From: Coprococcus sp.
GTDB taxonomy: Bacteria > Bacillota > Clostridia > Lachnospirales > Lachnospiraceae
Direction: 5' to 3'
Length of the DNA stretch: 64,000 bases
Assembly: GCA_017935345.1 (NCBI GenBank)
Contig: JAGBHU010000044.1
Location: forward strand, 1-64,000
Shown in pieces: positions 7,801 to 16,163 of the stretch. Below the pieces are notes generated by a model. It saw nothing but the letters and a program-made list of their open reading frames with translations. It was not told the origin of the DNA and did no database searches. The first letter of the stretch is position 1, and each line of letters begins with the position of its first letter. The translations under genes and the position numbers were made by a program.

Positions 7801-9655
7801 ATAATTCTAATCTGATATTATATTTTGTTATCCAGTAATCTATTTGAATCAGATATGCAATCATTTGCGGGCCTGCCATAAGCTGACCAAACCACGGTTT
7901 TCCATAGTCCTTTGGTGATTCCAAAAATTCTTCTATGGCAGGTATGTCGAGAAGCTCCAAAAGTTTTCCGTTTCCGTTATGAAGCACATCCTTCATACGT
8001 TTGCACAATATTTCTTCATATAAAGGATTATATGATTTAGGATACGGACTTTTCTTTCTGAATAATATTTCATCAGGAACGTAGCCACGCATAGCTTCCC
8101 TAAGAAGACTTTTCTCTGTATTATTCCTGAATTTATATTCCCATGGTACATTAAATACATAATCAACGATTCGAGGGTCTGCAAATGGCACACGGGCTTC
8201 AAGACCGCTATACATACTGGTTCTGTCCATTCTGTCAAGAAGTGTTTGCATAAACATACGAATATTAATATAGCCTATTTTACGTCTGTTTCTCTGGATA
8301 GGTGTTTCCTCTGGTAGCATATTTATTTCTGACACAATGGAAGCATACAGATTTTCAATATATTCAGGCAAATTCAGATATTCAGTAAGTTCATTTTTTA
8401 AGATGTCCAGTCTTGGAGAGATATCCTTCATCCAAGGGAAAGTATGGCTGTTAACCAGCTCTTCACGATAGAACCAAGGATATCCGCCGAATATTTCGTC
8501 AGCACATTCACCCGTAAGTACCACTTTGTGTGTGTTTGCCACCTGTTTGCAGAAATATAGGAGAGAAGAATCTACATCAGCCATAGTAGGTAAGTCTCTT
8601 GATATAACGGATTCATAAAGCATATCAGCCATGTCTTCCATGTTACAGGTAAGGTAGGTATGCTTTGTATTTAAGTAGTCGCACATCAGTTCCACATATG
8701 GTCTGTCCTGTTCCGGCTGGAATGAGTTGGATTTAAAATATTTGGAATTATCCGTAAAATCAAAAGAAAACGTGTCTAACCGTACACCTTTTGCTTTTAG
8801 ACAGCCGGAACATATTGAACTGACTATTGAAGAATCTATACCGCCTGACAGGAATGTACAGACAGGAACATCCGATACAATCTGTCTTGTAATGCTGTCC
8901 TTTACAAGGTATGCGGTTTTTTCTATGGTTTCCTCATAGGAGTCGGTATGTGGTGTAGATTTTATTCTGTAATATGTTATATCCTTGCTGCCGTATTTGC
9001 TCATCTTAATATAATGCCCCGGCTTGACTTCCAGAATGTTTTTAAACACCCCTGAACCGGGAATTTTGGATGGACCTATACCGAATATCTGGCACAACCC
9101 GTCACGGTCTATCGTTGGTATGATGCCCGGATACTGAAATAATGCCTTCATTTCCGATGCAAATATAAGTGTATCATCACCTGCCGTTGTATAATATAGT
9201 GGCTTTATGCCAAAATGGTCTCTGTACAAATATATGGTTTCATTGGCTGTATCATATATGGAAAATGCAAATATTCCGTTTACGCGTTCTATGAAATCAG
9301 GACCAAAATGTATAAAGGCATGAAGCAGAACCTCTGTATCAGAAGTTGTGGAAAATTCGTAACCAAGACTGATAAGTTCTGTTTTTAATTCATCTGAATT
9401 ATATATTTCACCGTTATATACAATATAAATCTGGTTTCCACATACAGATTTCATCATAGGCTGGTTTCCGGTTTTAAGGTCTCTTATGGAAAGTCGCGTA
9501 TGAGCCATACAACATTTTGGAAGCACTACAAATTCCTGCGCATCAGGACCTCTGTGCTTTAAGTGGTTATTCATCACTGTAAGAAGGCTGCTGCAATATT
9601 CCTGCTTTTTAATGTAATTTTCACTGCTGTTATAAAAGCCGGCTATGGAACACAT
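7799..9655 (-). CDS. asnB: Asparagine synthase (glutamine-hydrolysing)
   Basis: It converts aspartate plus glutamine and ATP to asparagine. The N-terminal class II glutaminase needs Cys at position 2; the ATG at 9655 gives MCSIAGFY and is preceded by GAGGA on the minus strand. The longer GTG-initiated form would bury the Cys. Glutaminase motifs HRGPDAQEF and NGEIYNSDEL are followed by the synthetase PP-loop FLSGGIDSSIVSSI and ECADEIFGGYPWF. The C-terminus includes RMDRTSMYSGLEARVPF. Length is 618 residues. It is a single minus-strand gene between plus-strand operons and ends at a shared terminator. Confidence 0.96.
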   Translation of the reverse strand: MCSIAGFYNSSENYIKKQEYCSSLLTVMNNHLKHRGPDAQEFVVLPKCCMAHTRLSIRDLKTGNQPMMKSVCGNQIYIVYNGEIYNSDELKTELISLGYEFSTTSDTEVLLHAFIHFGPDFIERVNGIFAFSIYDTANETIYLYRDHFGIKPLYYTTAGDDTLIFASEMKALFQYPGIIPTIDRDGLCQIFGIGPSKIPGSGVFKNILEVKPGHYIKMSKYGSKDITYYRIKSTPHTDSYEETIEKTAYLVKDSITRQIVSDVPVCTFLSGGIDSSIVSSICSGCLKAKGVRLDTFSFDFTDNSKYFKSNSFQPEQDRPYVELMCDYLNTKHTYLTCNMEDMADMLYESVISRDLPTMADVDSSLLYFCKQVANTHKVVLTGECADEIFGGYPWFYREELVNSHTFPWMKDISPRLDILKNELTEYLNLPEYIENLYASIVSEINMLPEETPIQRNRRKIGYINIRMFMQTLLDRMDRTSMYSGLEARVPFADPRIVDYVFNVPWEYKFRNNTEKSLLREAMRGYVPDEILFRKKSPYPKSYNPLYEEILCKRMKDVLHNGNGKLLELLDIPAIEEFLESPKDYGKPWFGQLMAGPQMIAYLIQIDYWITKYNIRLEL

Positions 9656-9903
9656 AAAAATCCTCACATATTAGTTATCTATGTATTATATGTCAATAAA
9701 ATAAATTTATATTCGAAAAATTGTAATAAAAAGTAATATTGATATTATTTTCGCCAAATTGGAGAATGATTCCACAAATTAGCGAGCTATAATGCTTGTA
9801 AATAAAAGTTATTTTGTGATAGCATATATAATATAAAAAGATTTATGTTTGAGTTGAAAAGAAGATTTATTACGAGAAGTGCAAAAAAGGGGGGATAGAT
9901 AGT

Positions 9904-10563
9904 ATGACAGACAGTGAAAAGCTTGATTTGTTAATTGTAAAAGTCGGTACAATAGAAACAGATGTCAGTGGCTTGAAAACAGATGTTGCCGATTTGAAAG
10001 AGGATGTCAGCGGCTTGAAAACAGATGTTGCCGATTTGAAAGAAGACGTTAGCGAATTGAAAACAGACGTCAGCGGTTTGAAAGAGGATGTCAGCGGCTT
10101 GAAAACAGATGTTGCCGATTTGAAAGAGGATGTCAGCGGCTTGAAAACAGATGTTGCCGATTTGAAAGAAGACGTCAGCGAATTGAAAACAGACGTCAGC
10201 GGTTTGAAAGAGGATGTCAGCGGCTTGAAAACAGATGTTGCCGATTTGAAAGAAGACGTCAGCGAATTGAAAACAGACGTTAGCGGTTTGAAAGAGGATG
10301 TCAGCGGCTTGAAAACAGATGTTGCCAATTTGAAAGAAGACGTCAGCGAATTGAAAACAGACGTCAGCGGCTTGAAAGAGAAAGTTGGTGGTTTGGAAAC
10401 AGATGTCGGTAGTTTGAAAACGAATTTTAATAATTTTAGACTTCAGATGTTAAAGTCTACTGCTGAGTTAAAAACTATGGATGATATGATACTTGATGAA
10501 ATCGAAAGAGTACATGCTATTTTAGATAAACATATATCAGATAAATCACTACATACCGCATAA
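9904..10563 (+). CDS. Tandem heptad-repeat coiled-coil protein, function unknown
   Basis: The 219-residue product begins with 19 non-repeated residues (MTDSEKLDLLIVKVGTIET). It then has 22 consecutive heptads of the form DVxxLKx, and a ~46-residue C-terminal part ending DKHISDKSLHTA. Val at position a and Leu at position d, with Asp, Lys and Glu at flanking positions, predict a long regular coiled coil of about 23 nm. There is no signal peptide or membrane segment, so it is probably cytoplasmic. The ribosome binding site is strong (AAGGGGGG). The gene stands alone between asnB and the T-box-controlled ilvB. No function is recognised; similar repeats occur in phage tail-fibre and bacterial structural proteins. 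Confidence 0.85.
   Translation: MTDSEKLDLLIVKVGTIETDVSGLKTDVADLKEDVSGLKTDVADLKEDVSELKTDVSGLKEDVSGLKTDVADLKEDVSGLKTDVADLKEDVSELKTDVSGLKEDVSGLKTDVADLKEDVSELKTDVSGLKEDVSGLKTDVANLKEDVSELKTDVSGLKEKVGGLETDVGSLKTNFNNFRLQMLKSTAELKTMDDMILDEIERVHAILDKHISDKSLHTA
9961..10422 (+). repeat. 22 x 21-bp heptad repeats with an 84-bp higher-order unit
   Basis: Each 21-bp unit encodes one heptad. Four heptad types (SGLKT, ADLKE, SELKT, SGLKE after DV) occur in order as an 84-bp superunit. It appears four times (heptads 3-6, 9-12, 13-16, 17-20), with extra SGLKT-ADLKE pairs at heptads 1-2 and 7-8. Near-identical DNA between superunits indicates recent unequal exchange or slippage. Confidence 0.92.
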
Positions 10564-10577
10564 CTGCTATTATTTTA

Positions 10578-10606
10578 TTGACAACAATTTTCGTTTATGC
10601 TAAAGT
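10578..10606 (+). promoter_or_regulatory. Sigma-A promoter of the T-box/ilvB operon
   Basis: TTGACA (10578-10583), a 17-bp spacer and TAAAGT (10601-10606) with an extended TGC before the -10. Predicted transcription starts near 10612, just upstream of the T-box stem I. Confidence 0.7.
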
Positions 10607-10611
10607 ATCAA

Positions 10612-10900
10612 TAGTCAAAATATAAATGCAATGACGAGGAGGAGTACATATAAATCCCGATTTACAGAGAGAAGATGTTGGTGGAAATCTTCAATCAGGT
10701 TGTATGGAAGGTAGCCTTCGAGCAGTGAACCAAAAGGTAAAAACCGAGTAGGCTTCAACGGTGTTTCCCCGTTACAGGAAAGCGATATGAGGCATTTGCC
10801 GGTGTATCGACAGGAGTGCAGGATAGACCTGAAATTAGGTGGTACCGCGGATGATATTCGCCCTAAGTGTAGTTTTACACTTAGGGATTTTTTTATTTTA
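10612..10900 (+). promoter_or_regulatory. T-box riboswitch leader of ilvB-ilvN
   Basis: The leader contains the expected elements in order: ATGACGAGGAGGAGTA at the base of stem I, the AGAGAG bulge region (~10665-10672), a stem III-like hairpin (AACGG...CCGTT), the T-box AGGTGGTACCGCGG (10837-10850) and an intrinsic terminator. Uncharged tRNA pairing to the T-box stabilises the antiterminator and allows ilvB transcription. GTA at 10711-10713, within GGAAGGTAGCCTTCGAG, sits where the specifier codon is expected and would read valine, but that assignment is tentative. Confidence 0.92.
10861..10897 (+). terminator. T-box terminator hairpin
   Basis: The 10-bp stem CCCTAAGTGT/ACACTTAGGG (10861-10870, 10877-10886) has a 6-nt loop and is followed by ATTTTTTTATTTT. 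It is the regulated terminator of the T-box leader and is mutually exclusive with the antiterminator that includes the upstream T-box sequence. Confidence 0.92.
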
Positions 10901-11005
10901 TGGTATTGCTATCATTCGGTTTGTGTCAAGTGTGGTTTACTAAATAGTTGCAGAATTATAATTTGTCATAATATAGCATCAGAATTTAGTTAGGAGGAAA
11001 AAACA

Positions 11006-12739
11006 ATGGAAATGAGTGGAGCACAGATGTTTGTAAAGGCATTACAGGAGGAAGGCGTAGAGACATTATTTGCATATCCTGGAGGACAGGCAATCGATTT
11101 ATTTGATGCCCTCTATGATGCAGAAGGAATTGATGTGATATTGCCAAGACACGAGCAGGCACTTGTTCATGCAGCAGATGGTTATGCACGTTCAACAGGA
11201 AAGGTGGGCGTATGTCTTGTTACAAGTGGACCGGGGGCAACAAATCTTGTTACAGGTATTGCAACAGCGAATTATGATAGTGTACCGCTTGTATGTTTTA
11301 CAGGACAGGTACCTACCAAGCTTATCGGAAATGATGCGTTTCAGGAGGTAGATATTGTAGGAATCACAAGAAGCATTTGTAAATATGCGGTTACGGTTCG
11401 AAAGAGAGAGGATTTGGCAAGAATTATTAAAAATGCTTTTTATATAGCAAGAACAGGAAAACCGGGACCTGTTGTAGTAGATATACCAAAGGATATTCAG
11501 CTTGCTATGGGCTCAGACGAATATCCAACCGAGGTAAATATAAGAGGATATAAACCGTCTGAGGGTGCTCATTCGGGACAGATAAAGAAAGCGTTAGCAG
11601 AGCTTAAGAATGCAAAAAAACCTGTATTTCTTATAGGAGGCGGTGTCAATATTGCCGATGCCGGAAATGAAATGCAGCAGTTGTGTGAACTTACAGGGGT
11701 ACCTGTTATTACAACCATAATGGGTAAAGGTGCGATTCCAACGAGCCATCCTCTATATGTAGGAAATATCGGTATGCATGGAAATCTTGCATCCAATAAG
11801 GCTATTATGGAATGTGATGTTTTATTCTCGATAGGTACACGTTTTAATGACAGAATAACAGGTACGATTGATACATTTGCAAAGAATGCAAAGATTATTC
11901 ATGTAGATATAGATGCCGCATCCATTTCGCGAAATATTAAAGTTGATATACCAATCGTTGCAGATGCCAAAATTGCTATTACGAAAATGCTGAAGTACGC
12001 TGAGAAGCTTGATATTGATGAGTGGGTAAGGGATATTATGAAGACAAAGGAAGCATATCCAATCAATATGAATTCCTACAAGGATAGGGATACCCTGACA
12101 CCTGAGTCTATCATAAAAGCAATCAACAACATGTATGACAATCTGATTATTACAACAGATGTAGGACAGAATCAGTTATGGACTACCCAGTACATAGACA
12201 TAGATGCAAACAAGAAGCTTCTTACATCAGGCGGACTTGGCACTATGGGTTATGGATTTCCTGCTGCGATTGGTGCAAAGCTTGGAAATATGGATAAAGA
12301 TGTTATCTGTATATCAGGAGACGGCGGTGTACAAATGAATATTCAGGAGATGGCTACGGCTGTAGCTCTGGAGCTTCCTATAACTTTATGCATTTTAAAT
12401 AATGGTTATCTGGGAAATGTAAGACAGTGGCAGGAATTATTCTTTAACAAACGTTATAGCAGTACATGTTTAAGATATAGGAGACGTTGCAACAGAGATT
12501 GTCAGAATCCTGATAAATGCTGTCCGAAGTATACCCCTGACTTTGTAAAGCTGGCAGAAAGCTATGAGGCACTTGGTATCAGAGTTACGAAGGAAGAAGA
12601 TATTGTACCGGCATTTGAAGCTGCAAAGGCAAATCAATCGGGACCTACTGTAATTGAATTTTATATTGAGCCGGAGGCCAATGTATTTCCTATGGTTCCG
12701 GGCGGAAAGTCCTTAAATGATATGATAATGGATTGTTAA
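11006..12739 (+). CDS. ilvB: Acetolactate synthase large (catalytic) subunit
   Basis: This is a ThDP-dependent enzyme that condenses pyruvate into acetolactate or acetohydroxybutyrate, the first common step of valine, leucine and isoleucine synthesis. The catalytic Glu is E50 in RHEQALVHAADGYAR. The ThDP-binding motif runs from GDGGVQMN to ILNNGYLGN. The length of 577 residues is slightly above usual because of a Cys-rich insertion (residues ~488-508, five Cys) between FNKRYSST and YTPDFVKLAE. It is controlled by the T-box leader and followed by ilvN after 25 bp. AGGAGG precedes the ATG. Confidence 0.96.
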   Translation: MEMSGAQMFVKALQEEGVETLFAYPGGQAIDLFDALYDAEGIDVILPRHEQALVHAADGYARSTGKVGVCLVTSGPGATNLVTGIATANYDSVPLVCFTGQVPTKLIGNDAFQEVDIVGITRSICKYAVTVRKREDLARIIKNAFYIARTGKPGPVVVDIPKDIQLAMGSDEYPTEVNIRGYKPSEGAHSGQIKKALAELKNAKKPVFLIGGGVNIADAGNEMQQLCELTGVPVITTIMGKGAIPTSHPLYVGNIGMHGNLASNKAIMECDVLFSIGTRFNDRITGTIDTFAKNAKIIHVDIDAASISRNIKVDIPIVADAKIAITKMLKYAEKLDIDEWVRDIMKTKEAYPINMNSYKDRDTLTPESIIKAINNMYDNLIITTDVGQNQLWTTQYIDIDANKKLLTSGGLGTMGYGFPAAIGAKLGNMDKDVICISGDGGVQMNIQEMATAVALELPITLCILNNGYLGNVRQWQELFFNKRYSSTCLRYRRRCNRDCQNPDKCCPKYTPDFVKLAESYEALGIRVTKEEDIVPAFEAAKANQSGPTVIEFYIEPEANVFPMVPGGKSLNDMIMDC

Positions 12740-12764
12740 CAGATTATAACAGGAGGAAGATAGT

Positions 12765-13271
12765 ATGAGTTTAAAAAAGAGATGGATTTGTTTATATGTA
12801 GAAAATGAAATAGGTGTCCTGGCCAGAATATCAGGACTTTTTTCCAGTAAATCCTATAATCTGGACAGCATTACGGTTGGAGAGACTGAGGACAATACAA
12901 TCTCACGTATGACAATCAGTTTTACAAGTGATGACAGGACTTTTGAACAGGTAAAGAAACAGCTAAACAGAAGTGTAGAGGTTATAAAGGTAGTCGATTA
13001 TACCGATATACCGATTCATAAGAAAGAGATTTTGTTTATCAAGGTAACGAGCTGTTCCAATGAGGATAAGGACGAGGTATTCAGAATTGCAAATGCGTTT
13101 GACTTTAAAATAACTGACTATGACAGACATAATGTTTTGATAGAATGTGTTCAGACGGAAGCAAAGAACAACAATGCGATAAAATTATTTAAGGAGAGCT
13201 TTCCAAATAGGATAGAGGTAGTTCGTGGTGGTAGTGTTGCCGTGGAGGCAATCAGTATGTCGGAAAGATAA
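12765..13271 (+). CDS. ilvN: Acetolactate synthase small subunit, divergent copy
   Basis: This is an ACT-domain regulatory subunit of 168 residues. The N-terminal ACT segment (VENEIGVLARISGLFSSKSYNLDSITVGETED) is clear and corresponds to the valine-binding and activation surface. The C-terminal half is recognisable only by position and lacks the usual ELVRTG...GLVRG ending that the second copy (24441-24926) retains. It lies in the T-box operon right after ilvB and before dtd. It is most likely the dedicated partner of this IlvB; altered feedback is inference. Confidence 0.88.
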   Translation: MSLKKRWICLYVENEIGVLARISGLFSSKSYNLDSITVGETEDNTISRMTISFTSDDRTFEQVKKQLNRSVEVIKVVDYTDIPIHKKEILFIKVTSCSNEDKDEVFRIANAFDFKITDYDRHNVLIECVQTEAKNNNAIKLFKESFPNRIEVVRGGSVAVEAISMSER

Positions 13272-13284
13272 TGGGAGAAAGAGA

Positions 13285-13731
13285 ATGAGATTTTTGATTC
13301 AACGAGTGAATAACGCTTCCGTTACGGTAGAGAACAATATAGTAGGAAGCATCGATAAAGGCCTTCTTGTATTTGTAGGTGTATATCACGATGATACGAT
13401 AGCTGAGGCTGATAAACTGATAAAAAAGCTTATAGGTTTAAGAATATTTGCAGATAGTGAGGGTAAGACCAATCTTGCCCTTGCGGATGTGGGCGGACAG
13501 TTGCTTATTGTATCACAGTTTACGCTCTGTGCCGATTGTAAGAAGGGAAACAGACCGTCATTTACAAAAGCGGCAGAAGCTGACATAGCTAACAGGCTAT
13601 ATGAATATATTATTAGTGAATGTAAAAAACATGTAGCTGTCGTTGAACATGGGGAATTTGGAGCAGATATGAAGGTGGAGCTGTCAAATGACGGACCTTT
13701 TACAATTATTTTTGATACAAAAGATATGTAA
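13285..13731 (+). CDS. dtd: D-aminoacyl-tRNA deacylase
   Basis: It hydrolyses D-aminoacyl-tRNAs (and Gly-tRNA-Ala), recycling the tRNA. The 148-residue protein begins MRFLIQRVNNASVTV and contains the two family motifs, SQFTLCADCKKGNRPSF and the NxGP(V/F)T-type NDGPFTIIF near the C-terminus. GGGAG (13273-13277) supports the ATG at 13285; an in-frame start at 13225 lies inside ilvN. Its place in an ilv operon is probably read-through from the same T-box promoter. Confidence 0.94.
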   Translation: MRFLIQRVNNASVTVENNIVGSIDKGLLVFVGVYHDDTIAEADKLIKKLIGLRIFADSEGKTNLALADVGGQLLIVSQFTLCADCKKGNRPSFTKAAEADIANRLYEYIISECKKHVAVVEHGEFGADMKVELSNDGPFTIIFDTKDM

Positions 13732-13809
13732 TTGTTTAGAAAGAGGAATAAGATTTAGCCTGTATCATAAAAAATAAATAATTTTTTTTATAAATCCTAT
13801 GATTATTCC

Positions 13810-13838
13810 TTGAAAAAATTATAATTTATTAATATAAT
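13810..13838 (+). promoter_or_regulatory. Sigma-A promoter of divIVA
   Basis: TTGAAA (13810-13815), a 17-bp spacer and a perfect TATAAT (13833-13838), about 60 bp upstream of the divIVA start, in an AT-rich gap. Confidence 0.7.
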
Positions 13839-13896
13839 GTTAGGTAGGTTTATTATATCTATAATAATATAATTATACGAAAAGGAGAATTACATA

Positions 13897-14568
13897 ATGC
13901 TTACGAAGGAACAGATTGAATCAAAAACCTTTAAAAAGGGACTTTTTGGCTATAATAAAGATGAAGTCAACAGCTTTATGAGAGAGATTACTACAGAATA
14001 TACAGAATTGCTGGCAAAGTATAATGCGCTTGAGTCTGAAAATGAGATTTCCAAGAAAAGTCTTATGGAAAACAGCGTGAAAATTTACGAATTAGAGAAG
14101 CAGCTTGAGCAGGCAGCACCTGGTGCAAAGAAAGAAGCAAATGCTGCAAATGCTGAGGCGAATAAGATTATAAATGATGCAAAGAAGAAGGCAAATGAGG
14201 TTCTTTCAAATGCGAAAGCCGAGCTTGCAAAGCTGAAGGCTGAGATGGAAGAGCTTAAGAGTGGTTCAAGTGCCGGCGTAGGCGGAACAGCTTCATCCAA
14301 CACATCAGCAGGTACAATGGAAGCTGACCCTATTACAAAGCTGAAGATGAAGTCACAGACAACAGAGGAGCCTACAAAGCTGAAGATGACACCTAAGACA
14401 GAGCCTAAGGAAGAAGTTAAGCCACAGGCATTTGCAGGTAAGAGTGCTATCAAGGACGACGAGGATGAAGTTGAAGAAATCTTTGTTGGTGAAATTGAAG
14501 AAGGTGTTAAGCGTAATCAGGTTCTCATTGGCGACGGTGATGAGGAAGCAGATTTTGAGTTCTTATAG
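13897..14568 (+). CDS. divIVA: DivIVA-domain cell-division/polarity protein
   Basis: The N-terminal 60 residues match the DivIVA/GpsB membrane-binding and dimerisation domain (SKTFKKGLFGYNKDEVNSFM). A coiled coil rich in Ala, Glu and Lys (about residues 45-125) follows, then a low-complexity Ser/Thr/Pro linker with the repeated string KLKM. The C-terminus is acidic (GDGDEEADFEFL). DivIVA proteins mark negatively curved membrane at poles and septa and recruit partners. Length is 223 residues. It is followed after 14 bp by an SCP2-like gene, with which it probably forms an operon. Confidence 0.9.
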   Translation: MLTKEQIESKTFKKGLFGYNKDEVNSFMREITTEYTELLAKYNALESENEISKKSLMENSVKIYELEKQLEQAAPGAKKEANAANAEANKIINDAKKKANEVLSNAKAELAKLKAEMEELKSGSSAGVGGTASSNTSAGTMEADPITKLKMKSQTTEEPTKLKMTPKTEPKEEVKPQAFAGKSAIKDDEDEVEEIFVGEIEEGVKRNQVLIGDGDEEADFEFL

Positions 14569-14582
14569 AATAGGTATCTGCC

Positions 14583-14909
14583 ATGACATTTGATGAATGC
14601 TTTGAAAGATTTGTTGATATATCGGAAAAGATAAGTCTTGAAGATATTGATACAGCATATGTACAAATCAATATTATAGGTAAGGACAGTGGATGCTTCT
14701 ATCTTCATATTGCTGAAAATAAGATGGAAGTATGCAGGGGAGAGTATAAAGATAGAAATGTACAATGGATATTTACACTTCCTGCATTTGCCAGAATTCT
14801 TGATGGCATTATGGAACCCATATATGCATATACGACTGGTAAGTTTAAGATGATGGGGGATATCAATCTTGGCAGAACGTTGCTTGTAAGAATAAGCAGA
14901 CTTACATAA
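14583..14909 (+). CDS. SCP2 sterol-binding-domain-like protein
   Basis: The 108-residue single-domain protein resembles the SCP-2 fold: strands around YVQINIIGKDSGCFYLHIAENKM, and a C-terminal hallmark GKFKMMGDINLGRTL similar to the GKL-x-GD-x-x-x-A segment of the family. Such proteins bind hydrophobic ligands; the ligand here is unknown. There is no signal peptide. It appears co-transcribed with divIVA and ends at a strong bidirectional terminator. The function is not known. Confidence 0.75.
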   Translation: MTFDECFERFVDISEKISLEDIDTAYVQINIIGKDSGCFYLHIAENKMEVCRGEYKDRNVQWIFTLPAFARILDGIMEPIYAYTTGKFKMMGDINLGRTLLVRISRLT

Positions 14910-14931
14910 TAATGATTAAAATAAGATCAAT

Positions 14932-14971
14932 AAAAAAATACAATTACCGGATATGGTAATTGTATTTTTTT
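14932..14971. terminator. Bidirectional terminator between the SCP2 gene and aroF
   Basis: A perfect 17-bp stem (AAAAAAATACAATTACC at 14932-14948, complement at 14955-14971) with a 6-nt loop. An A tract on one side and a T tract on the other serve both convergent genes. Confidence 0.92.
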
Positions 14972-15007
14972 ATTGCAATATATTTCTCGACTGGAAGTGT
15001 ATGTAAA

Positions 15008-16036
15008 TTACAGAAGATCAGCGACTTCCTTCAGGAGTCTTTCTGTTTTGTCCCAGCCAAGACATGGGTCTGTAATGGATTTTCCATAGCATCCACCATC
15101 GACAGGCTGATTTCCGTCTTCAATGTAGCTTTCCACCATAACACCTTTCACCAGCTTCTTTATTTCAGGGTCATAATTACAGCTGTGAATGACCTCTTTG
15201 ATGATTCTTGGCTGTTCACCATATTTTTTGCCCGAGTTATTATGATTTGCATCAACGATAACAGCATGGTTTACAAGGTCAAATTTCTTGTAGGTATCCG
15301 CAAGAAGCTTTAAGTCTTCGTAGTGATAATTTGAAATGGACTGACCATGTTTATTTAAAGCACCTCTTAAGATACAGTGTGTAAGCGGGTTGCCGGATGT
15401 ATGTGCTTCCCATCCTGAATACAGGAATGTGTGCGGGTGCTGACCTGCTATACATGAATTCATCATAACATTGTAGTCACCGCTTGTAGGATTTTTCATT
15501 CCTACAGGAACATCCATACCGCTTGATGTAAGTCTGTGCTGCTGGTCTTCAACAGAGCGGGCACCAATTGCAACATATGAGAGTATATCATCAACATACT
15601 GCCAGTTTTCGGAATAAAGCATTTCATCAGCAGCAGTAAGTCCGGTTTCTCTTATTGCTCTGATGTGCATCTTTCTGATGGCATATAAGCCTTCAAGCAT
15701 ATCGGATGCTTTAGTCGGGTCCGGCTGATGAAGCATGCCCTTGTAGCCATCCCCTGTAGTTCTTGGCTTGTTTGTATAGATACGTGGAATAACAAGAATC
15801 TTATCCTTTACATCGTCTGCAACTCTTGCCAATCTGTTTAAATAGTCACATACAGCTTCTTCATTATCGGCTGAACAAGGGCCGATAATAAATACAAATC
15901 TATCGTCTTCACCGGTAAAAACTTTGCGGATTTCTTCATCCCTCTTTGCTTTCACAGCCTTAAGGTCGTTTGAAAGAGGATAGAGCTTTTTTATTTCTTC
16001 GCCTGTTGGCACTCTTTTAATTAATTTCATACTCAT
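15008..16036 (-). CDS. aroF: 3-deoxy-7-phosphoheptulonate (DAHP) synthase, class I
   Basis: It catalyses PEP plus erythrose 4-phosphate to DAHP, the first step of the shikimate pathway. Length is 342 residues and the type is the AroF/G/H family. Visible active-site motifs are IIGPCSADN, PRIYTNKPRTTGDGYKG, GARSVEDQQHR, GMKNPTSGD, VDANHNNSGKK and the late ESYIEDGNQP. On the minus strand AGGAGG precedes the ATG at 16036. It is monocistronic, facing away from the carboxypeptidase gene and ending at a shared terminator. Confidence 0.96.
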   Translation of the reverse strand: MSMKLIKRVPTGEEIKKLYPLSNDLKAVKAKRDEEIRKVFTGEDDRFVFIIGPCSADNEEAVCDYLNRLARVADDVKDKILVIPRIYTNKPRTTGDGYKGMLHQPDPTKASDMLEGLYAIRKMHIRAIRETGLTAADEMLYSENWQYVDDILSYVAIGARSVEDQQHRLTSSGMDVPVGMKNPTSGDYNVMMNSCIAGQHPHTFLYSGWEAHTSGNPLTHCILRGALNKHGQSISNYHYEDLKLLADTYKKFDLVNHAVIVDANHNNSGKKYGEQPRIIKEVIHSCNYDPEIKKLVKGVMVESYIEDGNQPVDGGCYGKSITDPCLGWDKTERLLKEVADLL

Positions 16037-16071
16037 AAATTTGTTCCTCCTTTATTTTGCATACATTTCGT

Positions 16072-16080
16072 ATTATAGCA
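16072..16080 (-). promoter_or_regulatory. Extended -10 promoter of aroF
   Basis: On the minus strand the sequence reads TGCTATAAT, an extended -10 element. It lies about 36-44 bp upstream of the aroF start. No convincing -35 is visible, as is common for extended -10 promoters. Confidence 0.45.
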
Positions 16081-16163
16081 GAAGCCGAAAAATAATGAAA
16101 GAGGAAAGTATATTTACGTATTTGGGAAAATATACTTATACAAACAAATCTTTTGGAGAGAAA

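Noticed and set aside
9870-10328. Long minus-strand open frame through the heptad repeats
   Set aside because: It is the antisense mirror of a 21-bp repeat array; no ribosome binding site and low-complexity product. The plus-strand frame has a strong site and a non-repeated end.
9961-10422. Possible CRISPR array (regular 21-bp units)
   Set aside because: Units are contiguous with no unique spacers and are in frame with a protein; it is a coding repeat.
12466-12525. Suspected frameshift in ilvB
   Set aside because: The Cys-rich insert is in frame and homologous sequence resumes on both sides, so it is a real insertion.
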